Below are positions 1 to 9,961 of a stretch of 31,111 nt of DNA, piece by piece (within the stretch, counting starts at the first letter, position 1; every line of letters begins with the position of its first letter). Source of the stretch: a virus; the IMG/VR virus record IMGVR_UViG_3300027851_000089, positions 1 through 31,111 of that record. One strand, written 5' to 3'. Made by a program: the position numbers and the translations under genes. The notes below the pieces were generated by a model. It searched no databases and was not told the DNA's origin. It was given only the letters and a program-made list of their open reading frames with translations.

Positions 1-132
1 CACCCGCAACACCATGACCTGCCCACCATTGGCAAGCAATTGAGCGCTGGGCGTGAAGGTTCCAGAACTGGTGAAGTCTTGGTAGCGCAGCTTGCCGCCG
101 CCACCACTTAAAAACTGAGAAAGACTACTCAT
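1..132 (-). CDS. Partial tail-fibre tip-like protein (C-terminus off the left edge)
   Basis: The reading frame opens at an ATG at 132-130 and stays open to the left edge, so only about 44 residues are visible. An AGAGGA ribosome-binding sequence lies about 10 bases upstream, and the ATG overlaps the TGA of the preceding gene (ATGA), which indicates translational coupling. The start reads MSSLSQFLSGGGGKLRYQDF, followed by a TSSGTFTPSAQLLANGG-type segment. Short glycine runs followed by a 'SGTFTPS..LLANGG' stretch are typical of glycine-rich tail-fibre or tail-tip proteins in proteobacterial phages. Its place directly after a fibre gene at the distal end of the tail module fits that reading. 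Function is inferred from this short piece and from position only. Confidence 0.6.
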   Translation of the reverse strand, partial: MSSLSQFLSGGGGKLRYQDFTSSGTFTPSAQLLANGGQVMVLRV

Positions 133-929
133 AGCAAAATCCATCCTCTCGTTGCATCAGCAAACATTAAAGTTATAGCGGCATTAGTATCGTCTAGCGT
201 CATGTTCTCGGCCAAACCCATAATATTTTGGCTGTTTCGACCTACGATAGCTGTGGTAACTCCGCTCCTATTGACGACTTTAACCCAATCACCGGAAGAA
301 GGAGAAATGGGTAGCGTTAGCGTGAGAGTGGCCGTCAGCACGTAAGTGCGTGATTTTACCGCTGTGGTGTTGCCGCTGATAACAGATACTGTTTCGTCGT
401 AGTCAAGTGTGCCTGTGATCGTTACGTTTGGTGCGATCAAAGGCCCGGTCATCGTGTCACCTGCCTTGGCGACATAGGAGCCAGCCCCTAGGTTGGTAGT
501 CAACCAAGCAGAACCACTCCAAAACCGTAACTCGCTAACGCTGCTGTTCCAGTACATCGCCCCAGCCAAAAGCGCGTTACCGTCATTGTCAAGTGTTGGG
601 TCTGAAGCCTTAGTGCCTAGGTATCGGTCATCGAAACTGTCAAACGAAGCTGCAGCAGCGTCTGCTGAAGCAAGTGCCTCGGCGGCTTTGGTGGTAGCGG
701 TATTCGCACCTGTAGTAGCAATACCAGCCTGAGTCGTAGCAATATCTGCCTGTGTGGTAGCAGTAGAAGCTGCCGCCGAGGCAGTCACTTCATCAGCATT
801 GACATCAACAGCAAGTGCGTTAGCCTCAGACTGAAACGCAGGTAGAGCAGCAAGAAAAGCGTCGGCCCGTACCGCAAAGTTTGCGGGGTCTTGCCTTGTT
901 GGCGGTGTAGGTAGTGCGGTAATTGGCAT
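129..929 (-). CDS. Tail fibre protein
   Basis: This 266-residue protein opens with MPITALPTPPTRQDPANFAV, a start common to many phage tail-fibre proteins. Residues 45-100 are an Ala/Thr-rich run (AAASTATTQADIATTQAG type) of the kind that forms a trimeric coiled-coil shaft. It continues with FDDRYLGTKASDPTLDNDG and an AGAMYWNSS..ELRFWSG segment, also seen in fibre proteins, then a beta-rich C-terminus with AGDTMTGPL. The start is supported by an AAGGA sequence upstream, and the ATG overlaps the stop of the preceding gene (TAATG). It most likely contacts the host surface or carries a tip protein. The receptor cannot be told from sequence. Confidence 0.8.
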   Translation of the reverse strand: MPITALPTPPTRQDPANFAVRADAFLAALPAFQSEANALAVDVNADEVTASAAASTATTQADIATTQAGIATTGANTATTKAAEALASADAAAASFDSFDDRYLGTKASDPTLDNDGNALLAGAMYWNSSVSELRFWSGSAWLTTNLGAGSYVAKAGDTMTGPLIAPNVTITGTLDYDETVSVISGNTTAVKSRTYVLTATLTLTLPISPSSGDWVKVVNRSGVTTAIVGRNSQNIMGLAENMTLDDTNAAITLMFADATRGWILL

Positions 930-1822
930 TATATGAGTCCTTCAATCTCCAATGAGCAGTAAGAAACAGTGGCGTAAGCGATGTCTGTAGAAAAATCCTT
1001 GTAGAAACCAAACATCACTAAGGCTTCTTCCCCAATAGGGTCTTCTGTGCCTATCCATACGGCAGGAGTGGCACGTAAATCGTAAAGCGCACGCTGTGTG
1101 CGATTTAGTTGGGCATTGTCTACCCAAACTCGAACGTTCATACGCTTACTAAACGCTCGCTGCAGAAACGTGGTATTACCGAAGTCGTCAGTCTCTTTAA
1201 TAGAGTAGTCTATGATTCCAGAACTTGCACCAAACTCAGAAGTACCTAATATAAAGATACTACCAAACGACATAATGCCTACTTTTGCGTCTGAAGAACC
1301 GTGGTCTACGACAACACTCACGTGAGAAGACGCAAAAGGAGGAATACCTGTAAACAGAGCCTGGGTACGTAAAAAAGTTGGGTCAAAGAAAAAATACTCG
1401 TACCAATCAGTCAGGACTGAGCCGTCAAGGTATTGAGTGTCTTCGTAGACTATGGGACCAGCTAACCCATCACGGACTGTGACATCAACACGGCCTGCTG
1501 CAAGGTTGCCAAAATAGATAGAGTCAATAACACCTGTGGCAACAGTAACGTTAAGTGATGAAGGGCGGATTGTCTGTGTACTGCCTTGGTTGTCGAACAT
1601 CGCATGGATATTGTCAGGGCCAGTAAGAAGCCACGACGAAGGAGAAGTATCCGGCTGATTTCCAAGGTTACTGTTTACCAGGGAGATGTAGTAGTTAGTA
1701 CCGTAGTCAACAACGAAATCTTTAGCGTAACTTGTATCAACAGACCAAGCAGGCGCTGATTCGACCGCATTGGTCGAAATCAGCATACTTGGAGAAAAGA
1801 CTGTAGGACGCAGAACTTTCAT
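929..1822 (-). CDS. Distal tail / tail-tip protein
   Basis: This is a 297-residue protein directly after the tape measure gene, whose stop it overlaps by one base (TAATG). The first third contains WSVDTSYAKDFVVDYGTNYY and a SLVNSNLGNQPDTSPSSW stretch, which resembles the small carbohydrate-binding (CBM5/12-like) modules of phage tail proteins. The remainder is beta-rich with no motif I can name. The slot after the tape measure normally holds a distal tail or minor tail protein that begins the tip complex, and that is the inferred role. No transmembrane or signal segment is apparent. Confidence 0.65.
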   Translation of the reverse strand: MKVLRPTVFSPSMLISTNAVESAPAWSVDTSYAKDFVVDYGTNYYISLVNSNLGNQPDTSPSSWLLTGPDNIHAMFDNQGSTQTIRPSSLNVTVATGVIDSIYFGNLAAGRVDVTVRDGLAGPIVYEDTQYLDGSVLTDWYEYFFFDPTFLRTQALFTGIPPFASSHVSVVVDHGSSDAKVGIMSFGSIFILGTSEFGASSGIIDYSIKETDDFGNTTFLQRAFSKRMNVRVWVDNAQLNRTQRALYDLRATPAVWIGTEDPIGEEALVMFGFYKDFSTDIAYATVSYCSLEIEGLI

Positions 1823-4800
1823 TATGCCACCACGGTAACTTGCATAGACTCACCGTTGCGGGTGATACGGTCAAGCAAGCGTTGAGTCTTGCCGGTGTTG
1901 ACTGCTGTTGCCCGAACCTCTGCCCGCATTTCGTCAATCTCTTGTCGAAGGGCGGCAATTTCGGCTGCTGCAGCGCTGTCCCCAGCCAAAATGTCCTGGG
2001 TTTGGCCGTTATTGTACACGCGACCGGCAGGCATATGGACAAGTTCTGGGCCTTGTTCGCCAACCATCGCCCAACCGCCAGTATGGACGCCGCCTGTGGC
2101 AAACTTTCGGCCTTCAGCGATACCGTAGGTGGCGAAATGCCAAGCAAGGTAGTCACTGAAGTTGGTAGGCTGCTTGTAGTATTCGATGGCCTCTTGGTTG
2201 GCATCGAAGAATGCGCGAATATCTGGGTTCTTTGCAGCGTAGCTCGATGGCGTCCACACACCACCAGTCAGAGTCGATGTGTTGGCTCCACTTTGGCTAC
2301 GGTAGTTCCAGCTGTTTCCCGAACCAGTAGCGGTTGCTGCATGAACATTACCGAGTGAGTCGGTGGTAGTCATGTTCTTAAACATCTGTGCAGGTGTCGC
2401 AGGTTTGTAAACGCCACCGCCGCCACCGCCACCGCCGCCACCGCTTCCGATATTTCCCGGCATCTGCAGCGCTGCGTTAAATGCTGCAAGTGCGTCAGCA
2501 ACAGACAGGACACTGCTGTTGATTCCATTAAGTGCGTCAAGTTGCAGCTGTGCTGTTTTAAGAATCTCGTCCAGAGACTCCAACTGAGATTCAAGAGCCG
2601 TAATCTGCGGGTCTGCTACATCAGCGATAGCGTCCAGCTGCGCAGCCGCAGAGAGCTTTGCAAGGTCGTAGTCAAGTTTTGTTGCGTACTTGTTGGTAGT
2701 CAGCTGCTCTTTAAGAACTTCGACGGCTTCCTCTAGCATGTCAGCGTCGGGCATATAGCCAGTCAGCTGTGCATTCTGTGCGGCATTAGCTATGAAAGCC
2801 TGAGCCTGCACCAGACTCATTCCAGAGTCACCCTTGAAGCCGTAAAGCTCGTTGGAGGCCTGTCTAGCGATGTCACGCACACGAGTCAACGAGTCAAGTT
2901 GTTCTTGTGCAAGTTCTCTTTGCGCCTCTACTGCTTTTTGGAGTGCGTCGAATGCGTCTTGGGCTGCGTCACGTGCAGCGTCGGCTGCTTCGTTGGAGTC
3001 TTTAACGATAGGAGTGTAGGAAGGCAGGGTCGGTGCATTGTACCCGCTGAACAAAGCAGCCACACTGGTACCGATTTCCCCCATCATTTGCTGAATAGCC
3101 GGGTCGTTCAAGACCTGACCAATAGCAGCAAGAGCTACTTTAGCTTGCTCAACCACTGCACTGATAGACGCGCTACTGACCAAACCAGTCACGCTCTGTC
3201 CAGTCAAAGCAGCCTGAATGATTGGACTGATGATACCTTGCGTGAGAATATTCGTGATCTGCTGTGCCGCGCCTTGAGCCAAAGCATTGTAAATGCCGTT
3301 GGTGATGATGTCAGCAACCTTGCCACCAGCTTCTGAGCCAGAGATACGGCCCAACAACCCTTCTTGGATGGTGTCAGCCATACCACCTACAAAACTGTCT
3401 ACAGCATTACGTATAGCGTTGTCTGTCATAGCTTGTTCCCAGGCTTCTACAGATGCGATATTAGAGTCAGTAGCCTGCCCAAGCTCCGTCAGCTGCGCAA
3501 CATATTCTTGAGACTTTTGCTTTATACTGGCAAGTTCTGCGTTTAGTGGGGACAGGCCCAACGTCGCCACTTCGCTGTCTAACCCTCCAAGAAGCGCCTC
3601 AGCTTGAAGGCGTTTGGTCTCAAGAATGTTCGCCAACATAGCTTCGCGCCAAGCGTCAACTGCAGCAACGTTTGCTACCGTAGCCTGTCCAAGCTCAACC
3701 AGCTGGGCTTTGTATTCGTCAGCCTGATCGTTTACATTCGCCAACTCTTTCTGCAGATCGCTCAAACCTAAGCTGGCAACTTCTTTGCCAAGTTTTCGCA
3801 ACATAGCTGTAGCGTCTTCGGTTTGCTGCTGTTGATAGTTGCTGTTTATGTTCTCCAACATAGCGTTCTTCCACGCATCTACAACCGCAATGTTTTCGGT
3901 TGTGGCCTGTCCAAGGCTAACGAGTTGAATAACGTACTCAGCAGCTTTAGCTGTTACAGCGTTAAGTTGAAGCTGTATGTCACTCAAACCAAGATTAGAG
4001 ACTTCAAGTTTCAGGCCGCTAACGAGCGTCTGTGCCTGCGCTTGCTTCCCTGCTGTAATGTTTGCCACCATTGCTGCACGCCAAGCCTCAACTGCCGCAA
4101 TATTTTCAGTAGAAGCCTGCCCCAAAGCGACCAGCTGTGCAGTGTATTCGGCGGCTCTCTCGTTTACAGAGTTGAATTCTTTCTCTAGCTCAGTCAAACC
4201 TAAGTCAATGACTTCCCGATTCAGGCCACCCAACAGAGTGCCTGCCTCTGCCTTCTTTGCTGCTGCAATGTTGTCAAGCATCGCCTGCTTCCAAGATTCG
4301 ACTGCGGCAATATTTGCAGCAGAGGCTTGACCAAGCGTAACGAGTTGTGCAGTGTATTCCGCAGCTTTGTCGTTTACGGCTTTAATTTCTCTCTGGAGGT
4401 CAGTAAGGCTCAAATCGGCAACTTCGCCGTTGAGACCTAAGATAAGGCTTGCTGCTTCTGCAGCTTTCTCAGCGGCAGCTGCCCCTGCTTCCGTCACCTG
4501 ATTAAAGGCAGGAGCCAGTTTGAGTAGCATGGCGTAGTTGTCACGTCCTGCCTCAGTGTTTAGGTCTTGAGCCTCTACCAAAGCACGGTACTCAGCGTTC
4601 GTGGTAGGCAACGTCAGATTCATACCTGCAAACTGACTACTCAGATTGCGCGTAATTGCTGCAGCACGTTCAGCTTCAGTGTAGTAGGTCTGGAAATAGG
4701 CCTGATGGGCGCCGGCGAAGCTATCTTGCCCACCAAAAGCGTCAACAATGGAGGATGCGAAAGCTCCACTGGCAACAGAAGCGGTCAACAAGTCTTTACC

Positions 4801-7800
4801 CATAGTGGCAAAAGCTTCATTGACCAAGACCAAGCTAGATGACAGACGAGCTACTGTCTGTGTCGCAGTTTCACCGTCTTTAGCCAACTCCGCCGCTGCG
4901 TCTTTACCGCCAAGCATCCACTCTGACACAGCATCCTGCATGTCAGAAGTCCAAGTCGAAACAGCTTTAGTCAGGTCTTCGCCAAGTTCTCGATTGACGT
5001 ACTCTGAAACTGTTTCCCCATTGATGGTGACATCGAAGTACCCGAAAGCATTCTTGTTTTTGGCCTCACCGTTGGTATTGGCAGCAAAACCTGCGTCAAT
5101 ACCTACCGCAATGTTCATGCCCAACAATTTAGCCTGCTCAGTGGAGGACTTAATCACACCCTCAACAGCAGTCTTTGCCAGCTTTTCCATTTCGGGTGTG
5201 GCCCGCTTGACCAAATCGCGTGCTGCTGCTTCACCACCAGTAACTGCAAGAGCAGCGTCCATGCCAGTCTTTCCACTGGAAGAGTAGAAGCCACCTGTAT
5301 GTTGTTCGCCAGGAGTTTTGAAACTCTTAACCAACGACACCACAGCACCAAGAGCGGCAAGGTATGGCGCGACAGTGGCGATGGTTGACATGAGGCTACC
5401 GGCAGCAGTGCCTACACCAGCCCACCCGCCGTTACCGGCAATCAACGCACCAAGCGCATCACCGCCTGCGGCACCCACAAGGTTTGCTGCCCCCAGGGAA
5501 GCGGCAGACGCACCGGCTGTGAAGCCTCCGTAGGCCTGCAAGGCTGTGCCCAAAGAGCCGAAGCCGTCGAGTGCGCTGGAGCCGCCAGCGCTGGAGCCTC
5601 CCGCAGCAGCGCCTCCAGGGATGAGCATACCTAGGCCACGCATTGCCATATTGGCTACGACATCGACCACCAACTTGATAGGTTTCTTCAACTCATTTAC
5701 CACCAAGTCTCGCAACTTTTTACGGCCAGCCTTTCCTCCCTCAAGCAAGCCCGTCATAATTGAGTCGGCCACCCCGTCTTGCAGTCGCTTGGCTTCTTCC
5801 TTGCCAAACTTAGTGAGCGCGTCTTCTCCTGCCTTGCCGGTACCTTTACCTTGGGCTTCGCGCAGCTTGTCAAGTTCTTCGCGGTAGACTCGAATCTTCT
5901 CACGCAGAGCGTCGAATTCAATCTGTTGCTCTGCTCCAAGTGCGCCAGAGGACGCTTCAAGCTCAATAAAAAATTCCCAAGACTTGTTCAGCAAATCCAG
6001 TTGCCGTTCAGTCTTCTCAATCTCAGGTTGCAGACGCTCAAACTCAGTCGCGGTGGCCTGAATGTATGCGGCCTGCTCAGGAGAAGCGTAGCGCAGCTGG
6101 TCCTCAACAGCGGTGGCCCTGCCTTGCTGGGCTGCGCGATTCTCTTCCTTCTTCCAGAATTCCTCAAACTGCCTCTCCAAAGCAATCAGTTCACCTTTGG
6201 CTTTGTTGGCGCTCATTGTCAAGCGTTCGAAAGCGTTGTCTTTGATTGCCTTGCCATCCTGCGCCATCTTGGCAATGGTCGTGTTGTAGTCACGTCCAAT
6301 ATTTGCCATTGCAGTCTGAGTATCCGCCAGCTGCTTTCGGTACTGTTCTGCTGTCGCGGCAGGGTTCTTCTCTACCCACTCAGAGAAGGAATCAGACAAA
6401 GCCTCTGCCTGAGTTTCGTAAGCTTTTTTATACTTCTCAGCACCGACGATAAGGGCTTGTAACTGTTTGTCTTCAGCTTCTTTAGTGAGCGCGATTTCGC
6501 GCATCACGAACTCACCCTGGCTAATCAGCTGGTTGTCAGCCTGCGACTTCAGTAGGCGCTGCTTGCTATCGTAGTGGGTCTTGATCGCAGCAAGTTCGTT
6601 GCGGTTGGCCTCTTCCGTTTCTTTCATCAGATTTTGACGGACTGCGCTGACTGCTTTGAGGGCGGTCTTGTCACCGCCGTAAGGGTCGATAGGCTTATAC
6701 GTATTCGGGCCAACACGAGCAGCTTCGATAGCCGCTTTGATAGCCGCTTGACGACGCACTTCGTCTGCGTTTTCTTGGGCAGCATTTTTCAGTGACTGCT
6801 TTGCAGAGTCCATTCTGGCGTCTTGCGCCATGTTGTTTTGAACTAACTTCCACAAATCATCGCGTGCGGTTTCTACACGCTTGGCCAAGATAACCAACTC
6901 TCTAGCACCTGCACCAGTTTGGGCAAAAGGTGTAGCAGCAAGTTTGTCGTAGTCAGACTGCGCTTTACCGATGTTAGCCCTGGCAGAGTTTATCGCACCA
7001 CGACGAGAGTCTTGGGCTGCGTCGGCAAGTTTTCTACCTTCACGCTGTGCGCGAAGCTCGTCCACACTGATGTTGAGGCGCATTGCCTCAGTGTTTTCGT
7101 TCAGGCGTTTTGTTTCCTCTTCCAGCTTCGCAATGAGTTGGTCGTGATAGCCGGAGGTAGCCGCCTGCTCAGTAGATTTATTGGCCTTATCGGTATAAAT
7201 GCTGTATAGCTGCCAAGCAGTGTATGCAACAGTCAGCACGGCTGTGATAGGGTTAAACAACCCAATCAAACGTGTAAACAGGGTAGAAGCAGCAACAGCC
7301 TTAATCGTCAGGCCTGTAAACGCAGCGGTCATGCCTGCAACAGCCATCGTGATACTGTTGAAGATTCCGAGTACGATTTGAGTGCCCTTGAACAGAGCAA
7401 ATGCAGCGGCAAGTTTTGTCAGCGTGCCGATATTCTCTACAATAGCAATGGTCAGGCTGCTGACCAACTGCATAAGCGTGGCAAGTCCTGTCTTAAACTC
7501 TTCAGACGCGAATGCTTCTTTCAGTCGTGCAGTAACTTGCAAGATCACTGGAGCCAAACCATTGAAGGCTTCCACTAGGGTTGCCTGCAAAGAGGCAGTC
7601 ACCGACTTCATCTGGTTCAGCGGAGTCATTGCCATTTCAGCAGCAGCGTTCGCCATGAAGCCTGCAGAATCTACGATACGTGCTTTGAGTTTCTCCAACT
7701 CAGTCATCGTAGTTGTGCCTACCTCTTTTGCCACACGTGTAGCGAGGTCGCGCAACTCAATCAGCGGCTTAGCGCCACGCTCAGAAAGCACATCCCGCAG

Positions 7801-9960
7801 CAGCGCTTTCTTTTCGAGGCCGGTGGAGAGGTCACTCATAACCCGGTCAAATTCCATCACCATAGAAATGATGTCTTTGAATTGACCGTTCTGGTCGCGT
7901 AGCTTCATCCCCACGCTTTCCATTGCCTTAGCGACTTTCGGGGTACGTTCGCTCAAGTCAGCGTACATGTTTCGCAGAGCGGTACCTGCAGCCGAACCCT
8001 GAATACCAAGGTTGGAGAGTGCAGCCAAGCCGACACCAACGTCCTCTAGCGAAATTCCGTACTGTTTGTTGATCACAGAGGCGGTCTTAAACGCTTCTCC
8101 GATAGACTCCACAGAGGACTTAGATACTGCCGCTGTTTTAGCGATAATGTCACCAACGTAGTTGTACCCGGTAGCCGCGATACCAAACGCAGTTGCCACT
8201 GAAGTCATCACATCAGCAGCAGTTTTAAGGTCAGTAGTGCCAGCAACTGCGAAGTTCAGTACATCCTTGATGGCAGAGCCAACAGAGGCAGCGTCCAGAC
8301 CAGCCAGCGACAATGTTTTCATCGCGTCTGCGATGGCCTGGGGACCGAATGGCCCACTACGAGCCAGTTCCAGCATCTGATCGTTCAGGGCTGCGACAGA
8401 GGCTGTGGTTTCCTGCGACAGCACACGAATGGTTTCCATCGTGTTCTGCACTTCAGCGCCCATCGTCACAACCGATTTCACACCGTAGCTGATAGCCGCG
8501 CCAGTAAACAGCGGGGCAAGGTTGCCCCAGGTGAGCCACAGCAGGTTAAAGCCAGAGGCAAGTCCTCGGGCCATAGAGTGTGCGTCGTTGCCGTCAACGG
8601 TCATGGCACGGAAGACGCGACCCAAGGCGCTGCCTTTCTTACCTGCGTCATCCATCGCACCGCTGCCTTCGCGCAGTCGTGCGAAGAAACCCTTGGTTGC
8701 GTTACCTGCTTTTTCTTCTTCTTGGTAGAACTGACGCATACTGCCCATAGCTTCGGCGTACTTCATGTCGCCAAGGTCCATGCGGCTAATCTTCATAGGC
8801 GTCTGCTGAATAGCACTCGCCATCTGAGCTTTCAGCTGTGCAGCGAAAGTCTTCATTTCCGCCCTACTCGGCAGGCCGAAAAGGCTTCGGGTGTCTTCTT
8901 CTGTCATCTTAGACGCAGACGCTGCCCGCAGCTTTTCTTTCGCCATCGACTCCTGCATCTGCGACTTGATCTGAGCCGCAAGTTGCACCATCGAGTCACG
9001 ATCAGGCATACCCAGCAACGCACGTGTATCGTCAACCGACATACGAGTAGCAGACTTACCCCGCAGACCTTCCGTCTTGAGTGCGTCTTGCATCTGCGAC
9101 TTAATTTGCGCAGCAAGTTGCACCATCGAGTCACGATCAGGCATACCCAGCAACGCACGTGTATCGTCAACCGACATCTTCGTGGCAGACTTAGCCCGTT
9201 GACCTTCAGTCTTCAGTGCGTCTTGCATCTGCGACTTAATCTGTGCAGCAAGCTGCACCATCGAGTCACGATCAGGCATACCCAGCAACGCACGTGTATC
9301 GTCAACCGACATCTTCGTGGCAGACTTAGCCCGTTGACCTTCAGTCTTCAGTGCGTCTTGCATCTGCGACTTAATCTGTGCAGCAAGCTGCACCATCGAG
9401 TCACGATCAGGCATACCCAGCAACGCACGTGTATCGTCAACCGACATTCGTGTGGCCTGCTTGCCTCGCATGTTTTGGCTCCCTACCTGCAGCCTGAGCA
9501 TGTTGTGGTAGCCTGCAAGGTCTTGCTGTAGCGCCTTAAGGTTGGCCTTAGCCGACTTACTGAGCGCGGTGGTTTCTTTTTCAACGACGGCGGCAGAGTC
9601 TTTCATACCCTGAGCAACGCCTACACCGGCAGCAGCGCCTGCAGCCACGCCGCCGCTTTGCATCACAGCAGCAAGTTGCTTGAACTCGTTCTTCAGCAGC
9701 CGTTCCAGACCCTTGAAATTGTCACCGATGCCTTTACGCATTTCTGCAGTCGCATCCGTGAAGCCTTTAGCGGCAGTGGCAAGTTCTTCCAGGGCAGAGC
9801 CTTTGCCTTTGAGGCCTACCAGAATCTTGCGCAACTCTTCTAGCGACTTTCCAGACCCGGCACCAGCGTTGAGCGTGCCTGTCAACTTGTCAATTACATT
9901 GCCAAGTTTGTCGAGGTCTTGTACGCCTTTTACTTCAATGGTGTAACTAAGATCGGACAT
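1822..9960 (-). CDS. Tape measure protein (2712 residues, two internal repeat families)
   Basis: The protein fixes tail length during tube assembly and is ejected with the DNA. Residues about 500-700 are a recognisable TP901-type tape-measure domain (GPFGPQAIADAMKTLSLAGL through LSNLGIQGSAAGTALRNMY and SERTPKVAKAME). Residues about 845-917 are strongly hydrophobic. The C-terminus has a GYRxF-like NPDIRAFFDANQ..HFATYGIAEGR module and the usual GGVHTGGWAMVGEQGPELV ending. Two repeat families stand out: five 45-residue copies near residues 171-395 (KMSVDDTRALLGMPDRDSMV type) and five copies of about 70 residues near residues 1830-2180 (LGL..L......AAEY.AQLVALGQA..NIAAVEAW). A poly-glycine run lies near residue 2500. 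The length is far above lambda gpH (853 residues). The start lacks a good Shine-Dalgarno sequence and sits at the foot of a long hairpin. Confidence 0.95.
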   Translation of the reverse strand: MSDLSYTIEVKGVQDLDKLGNVIDKLTGTLNAGAGSGKSLEELRKILVGLKGKGSALEELATAAKGFTDATAEMRKGIGDNFKGLERLLKNEFKQLAAVMQSGGVAAGAAAGVGVAQGMKDSAAVVEKETTALSKSAKANLKALQQDLAGYHNMLRLQVGSQNMRGKQATRMSVDDTRALLGMPDRDSMVQLAAQIKSQMQDALKTEGQRAKSATKMSVDDTRALLGMPDRDSMVQLAAQIKSQMQDALKTEGQRAKSATKMSVDDTRALLGMPDRDSMVQLAAQIKSQMQDALKTEGLRGKSATRMSVDDTRALLGMPDRDSMVQLAAQIKSQMQESMAKEKLRAASASKMTEEDTRSLFGLPSRAEMKTFAAQLKAQMASAIQQTPMKISRMDLGDMKYAEAMGSMRQFYQEEEKAGNATKGFFARLREGSGAMDDAGKKGSALGRVFRAMTVDGNDAHSMARGLASGFNLLWLTWGNLAPLFTGAAISYGVKSVVTMGAEVQNTMETIRVLSQETTASVAALNDQMLELARSGPFGPQAIADAMKTLSLAGLDAASVGSAIKDVLNFAVAGTTDLKTAADVMTSVATAFGIAATGYNYVGDIIAKTAAVSKSSVESIGEAFKTASVINKQYGISLEDVGVGLAALSNLGIQGSAAGTALRNMYADLSERTPKVAKAMESVGMKLRDQNGQFKDIISMVMEFDRVMSDLSTGLEKKALLRDVLSERGAKPLIELRDLATRVAKEVGTTTMTELEKLKARIVDSAGFMANAAAEMAMTPLNQMKSVTASLQATLVEAFNGLAPVILQVTARLKEAFASEEFKTGLATLMQLVSSLTIAIVENIGTLTKLAAAFALFKGTQIVLGIFNSITMAVAGMTAAFTGLTIKAVAASTLFTRLIGLFNPITAVLTVAYTAWQLYSIYTDKANKSTEQAATSGYHDQLIAKLEEETKRLNENTEAMRLNISVDELRAQREGRKLADAAQDSRRGAINSARANIGKAQSDYDKLAATPFAQTGAGARELVILAKRVETARDDLWKLVQNNMAQDARMDSAKQSLKNAAQENADEVRRQAAIKAAIEAARVGPNTYKPIDPYGGDKTALKAVSAVRQNLMKETEEANRNELAAIKTHYDSKQRLLKSQADNQLISQGEFVMREIALTKEAEDKQLQALIVGAEKYKKAYETQAEALSDSFSEWVEKNPAATAEQYRKQLADTQTAMANIGRDYNTTIAKMAQDGKAIKDNAFERLTMSANKAKGELIALERQFEEFWKKEENRAAQQGRATAVEDQLRYASPEQAAYIQATATEFERLQPEIEKTERQLDLLNKSWEFFIELEASSGALGAEQQIEFDALREKIRVYREELDKLREAQGKGTGKAGEDALTKFGKEEAKRLQDGVADSIMTGLLEGGKAGRKKLRDLVVNELKKPIKLVVDVVANMAMRGLGMLIPGGAAAGGSSAGGSSALDGFGSLGTALQAYGGFTAGASAASLGAANLVGAAGGDALGALIAGNGGWAGVGTAAGSLMSTIATVAPYLAALGAVVSLVKSFKTPGEQHTGGFYSSSGKTGMDAALAVTGGEAAARDLVKRATPEMEKLAKTAVEGVIKSSTEQAKLLGMNIAVGIDAGFAANTNGEAKNKNAFGYFDVTINGETVSEYVNRELGEDLTKAVSTWTSDMQDAVSEWMLGGKDAAAELAKDGETATQTVARLSSSLVLVNEAFATMGKDLLTASVASGAFASSIVDAFGGQDSFAGAHQAYFQTYYTEAERAAAITRNLSSQFAGMNLTLPTTNAEYRALVEAQDLNTEAGRDNYAMLLKLAPAFNQVTEAGAAAAEKAAEAASLILGLNGEVADLSLTDLQREIKAVNDKAAEYTAQLVTLGQASAANIAAVESWKQAMLDNIAAAKKAEAGTLLGGLNREVIDLGLTELEKEFNSVNERAAEYTAQLVALGQASTENIAAVEAWRAAMVANITAGKQAQAQTLVSGLKLEVSNLGLSDIQLQLNAVTAKAAEYVIQLVSLGQATTENIAVVDAWKNAMLENINSNYQQQQTEDATAMLRKLGKEVASLGLSDLQKELANVNDQADEYKAQLVELGQATVANVAAVDAWREAMLANILETKRLQAEALLGGLDSEVATLGLSPLNAELASIKQKSQEYVAQLTELGQATDSNIASVEAWEQAMTDNAIRNAVDSFVGGMADTIQEGLLGRISGSEAGGKVADIITNGIYNALAQGAAQQITNILTQGIISPIIQAALTGQSVTGLVSSASISAVVEQAKVALAAIGQVLNDPAIQQMMGEIGTSVAALFSGYNAPTLPSYTPIVKDSNEAADAARDAAQDAFDALQKAVEAQRELAQEQLDSLTRVRDIARQASNELYGFKGDSGMSLVQAQAFIANAAQNAQLTGYMPDADMLEEAVEVLKEQLTTNKYATKLDYDLAKLSAAAQLDAIADVADPQITALESQLESLDEILKTAQLQLDALNGINSSVLSVADALAAFNAALQMPGNIGSGGGGGGGGGGVYKPATPAQMFKNMTTTDSLGNVHAATATGSGNSWNYRSQSGANTSTLTGGVWTPSSYAAKNPDIRAFFDANQEAIEYYKQPTNFSDYLAWHFATYGIAEGRKFATGGVHTGGWAMVGEQGPELVHMPAGRVYNNGQTQDILAGDSAAAAEIAALRQEIDEMRAEVRATAVNTGKTQRLLDRITRNGESMQVTVVA
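3420..4455. repeat. Five diverged repeats of about 70 codons in the tape measure gene
   Basis: The encoded protein shows five successive copies of a helical unit with the recurring core LGL.(D/E)L...L..V...A.EY.AQLV.LGQA...NIA.V.AW..AM..NI. DNA identity between units is much lower than in the 135-bp family, so these are older duplications. The regular spacing suits an extended helical rod. Confidence 0.85.
8887..9448. repeat. Tandem 135-bp repeats within the tape measure gene
   Basis: Four nearly identical 135-bp units keep exact phase: the marker sequence CACGTGTATCGTCAACCGAC starts near 9021, 9156, 9291 and 9426. A fifth, diverged unit lies on the left side (8887-9000). Each unit encodes 45 residues in frame. 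Near-identity at the DNA level, including synonymous positions, points to recent duplication by recombination or slippage. Gain or loss of a unit would change the protein by 45 residues without a frameshift. Confidence 0.95.
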
Positions 9961-9961
9961 G

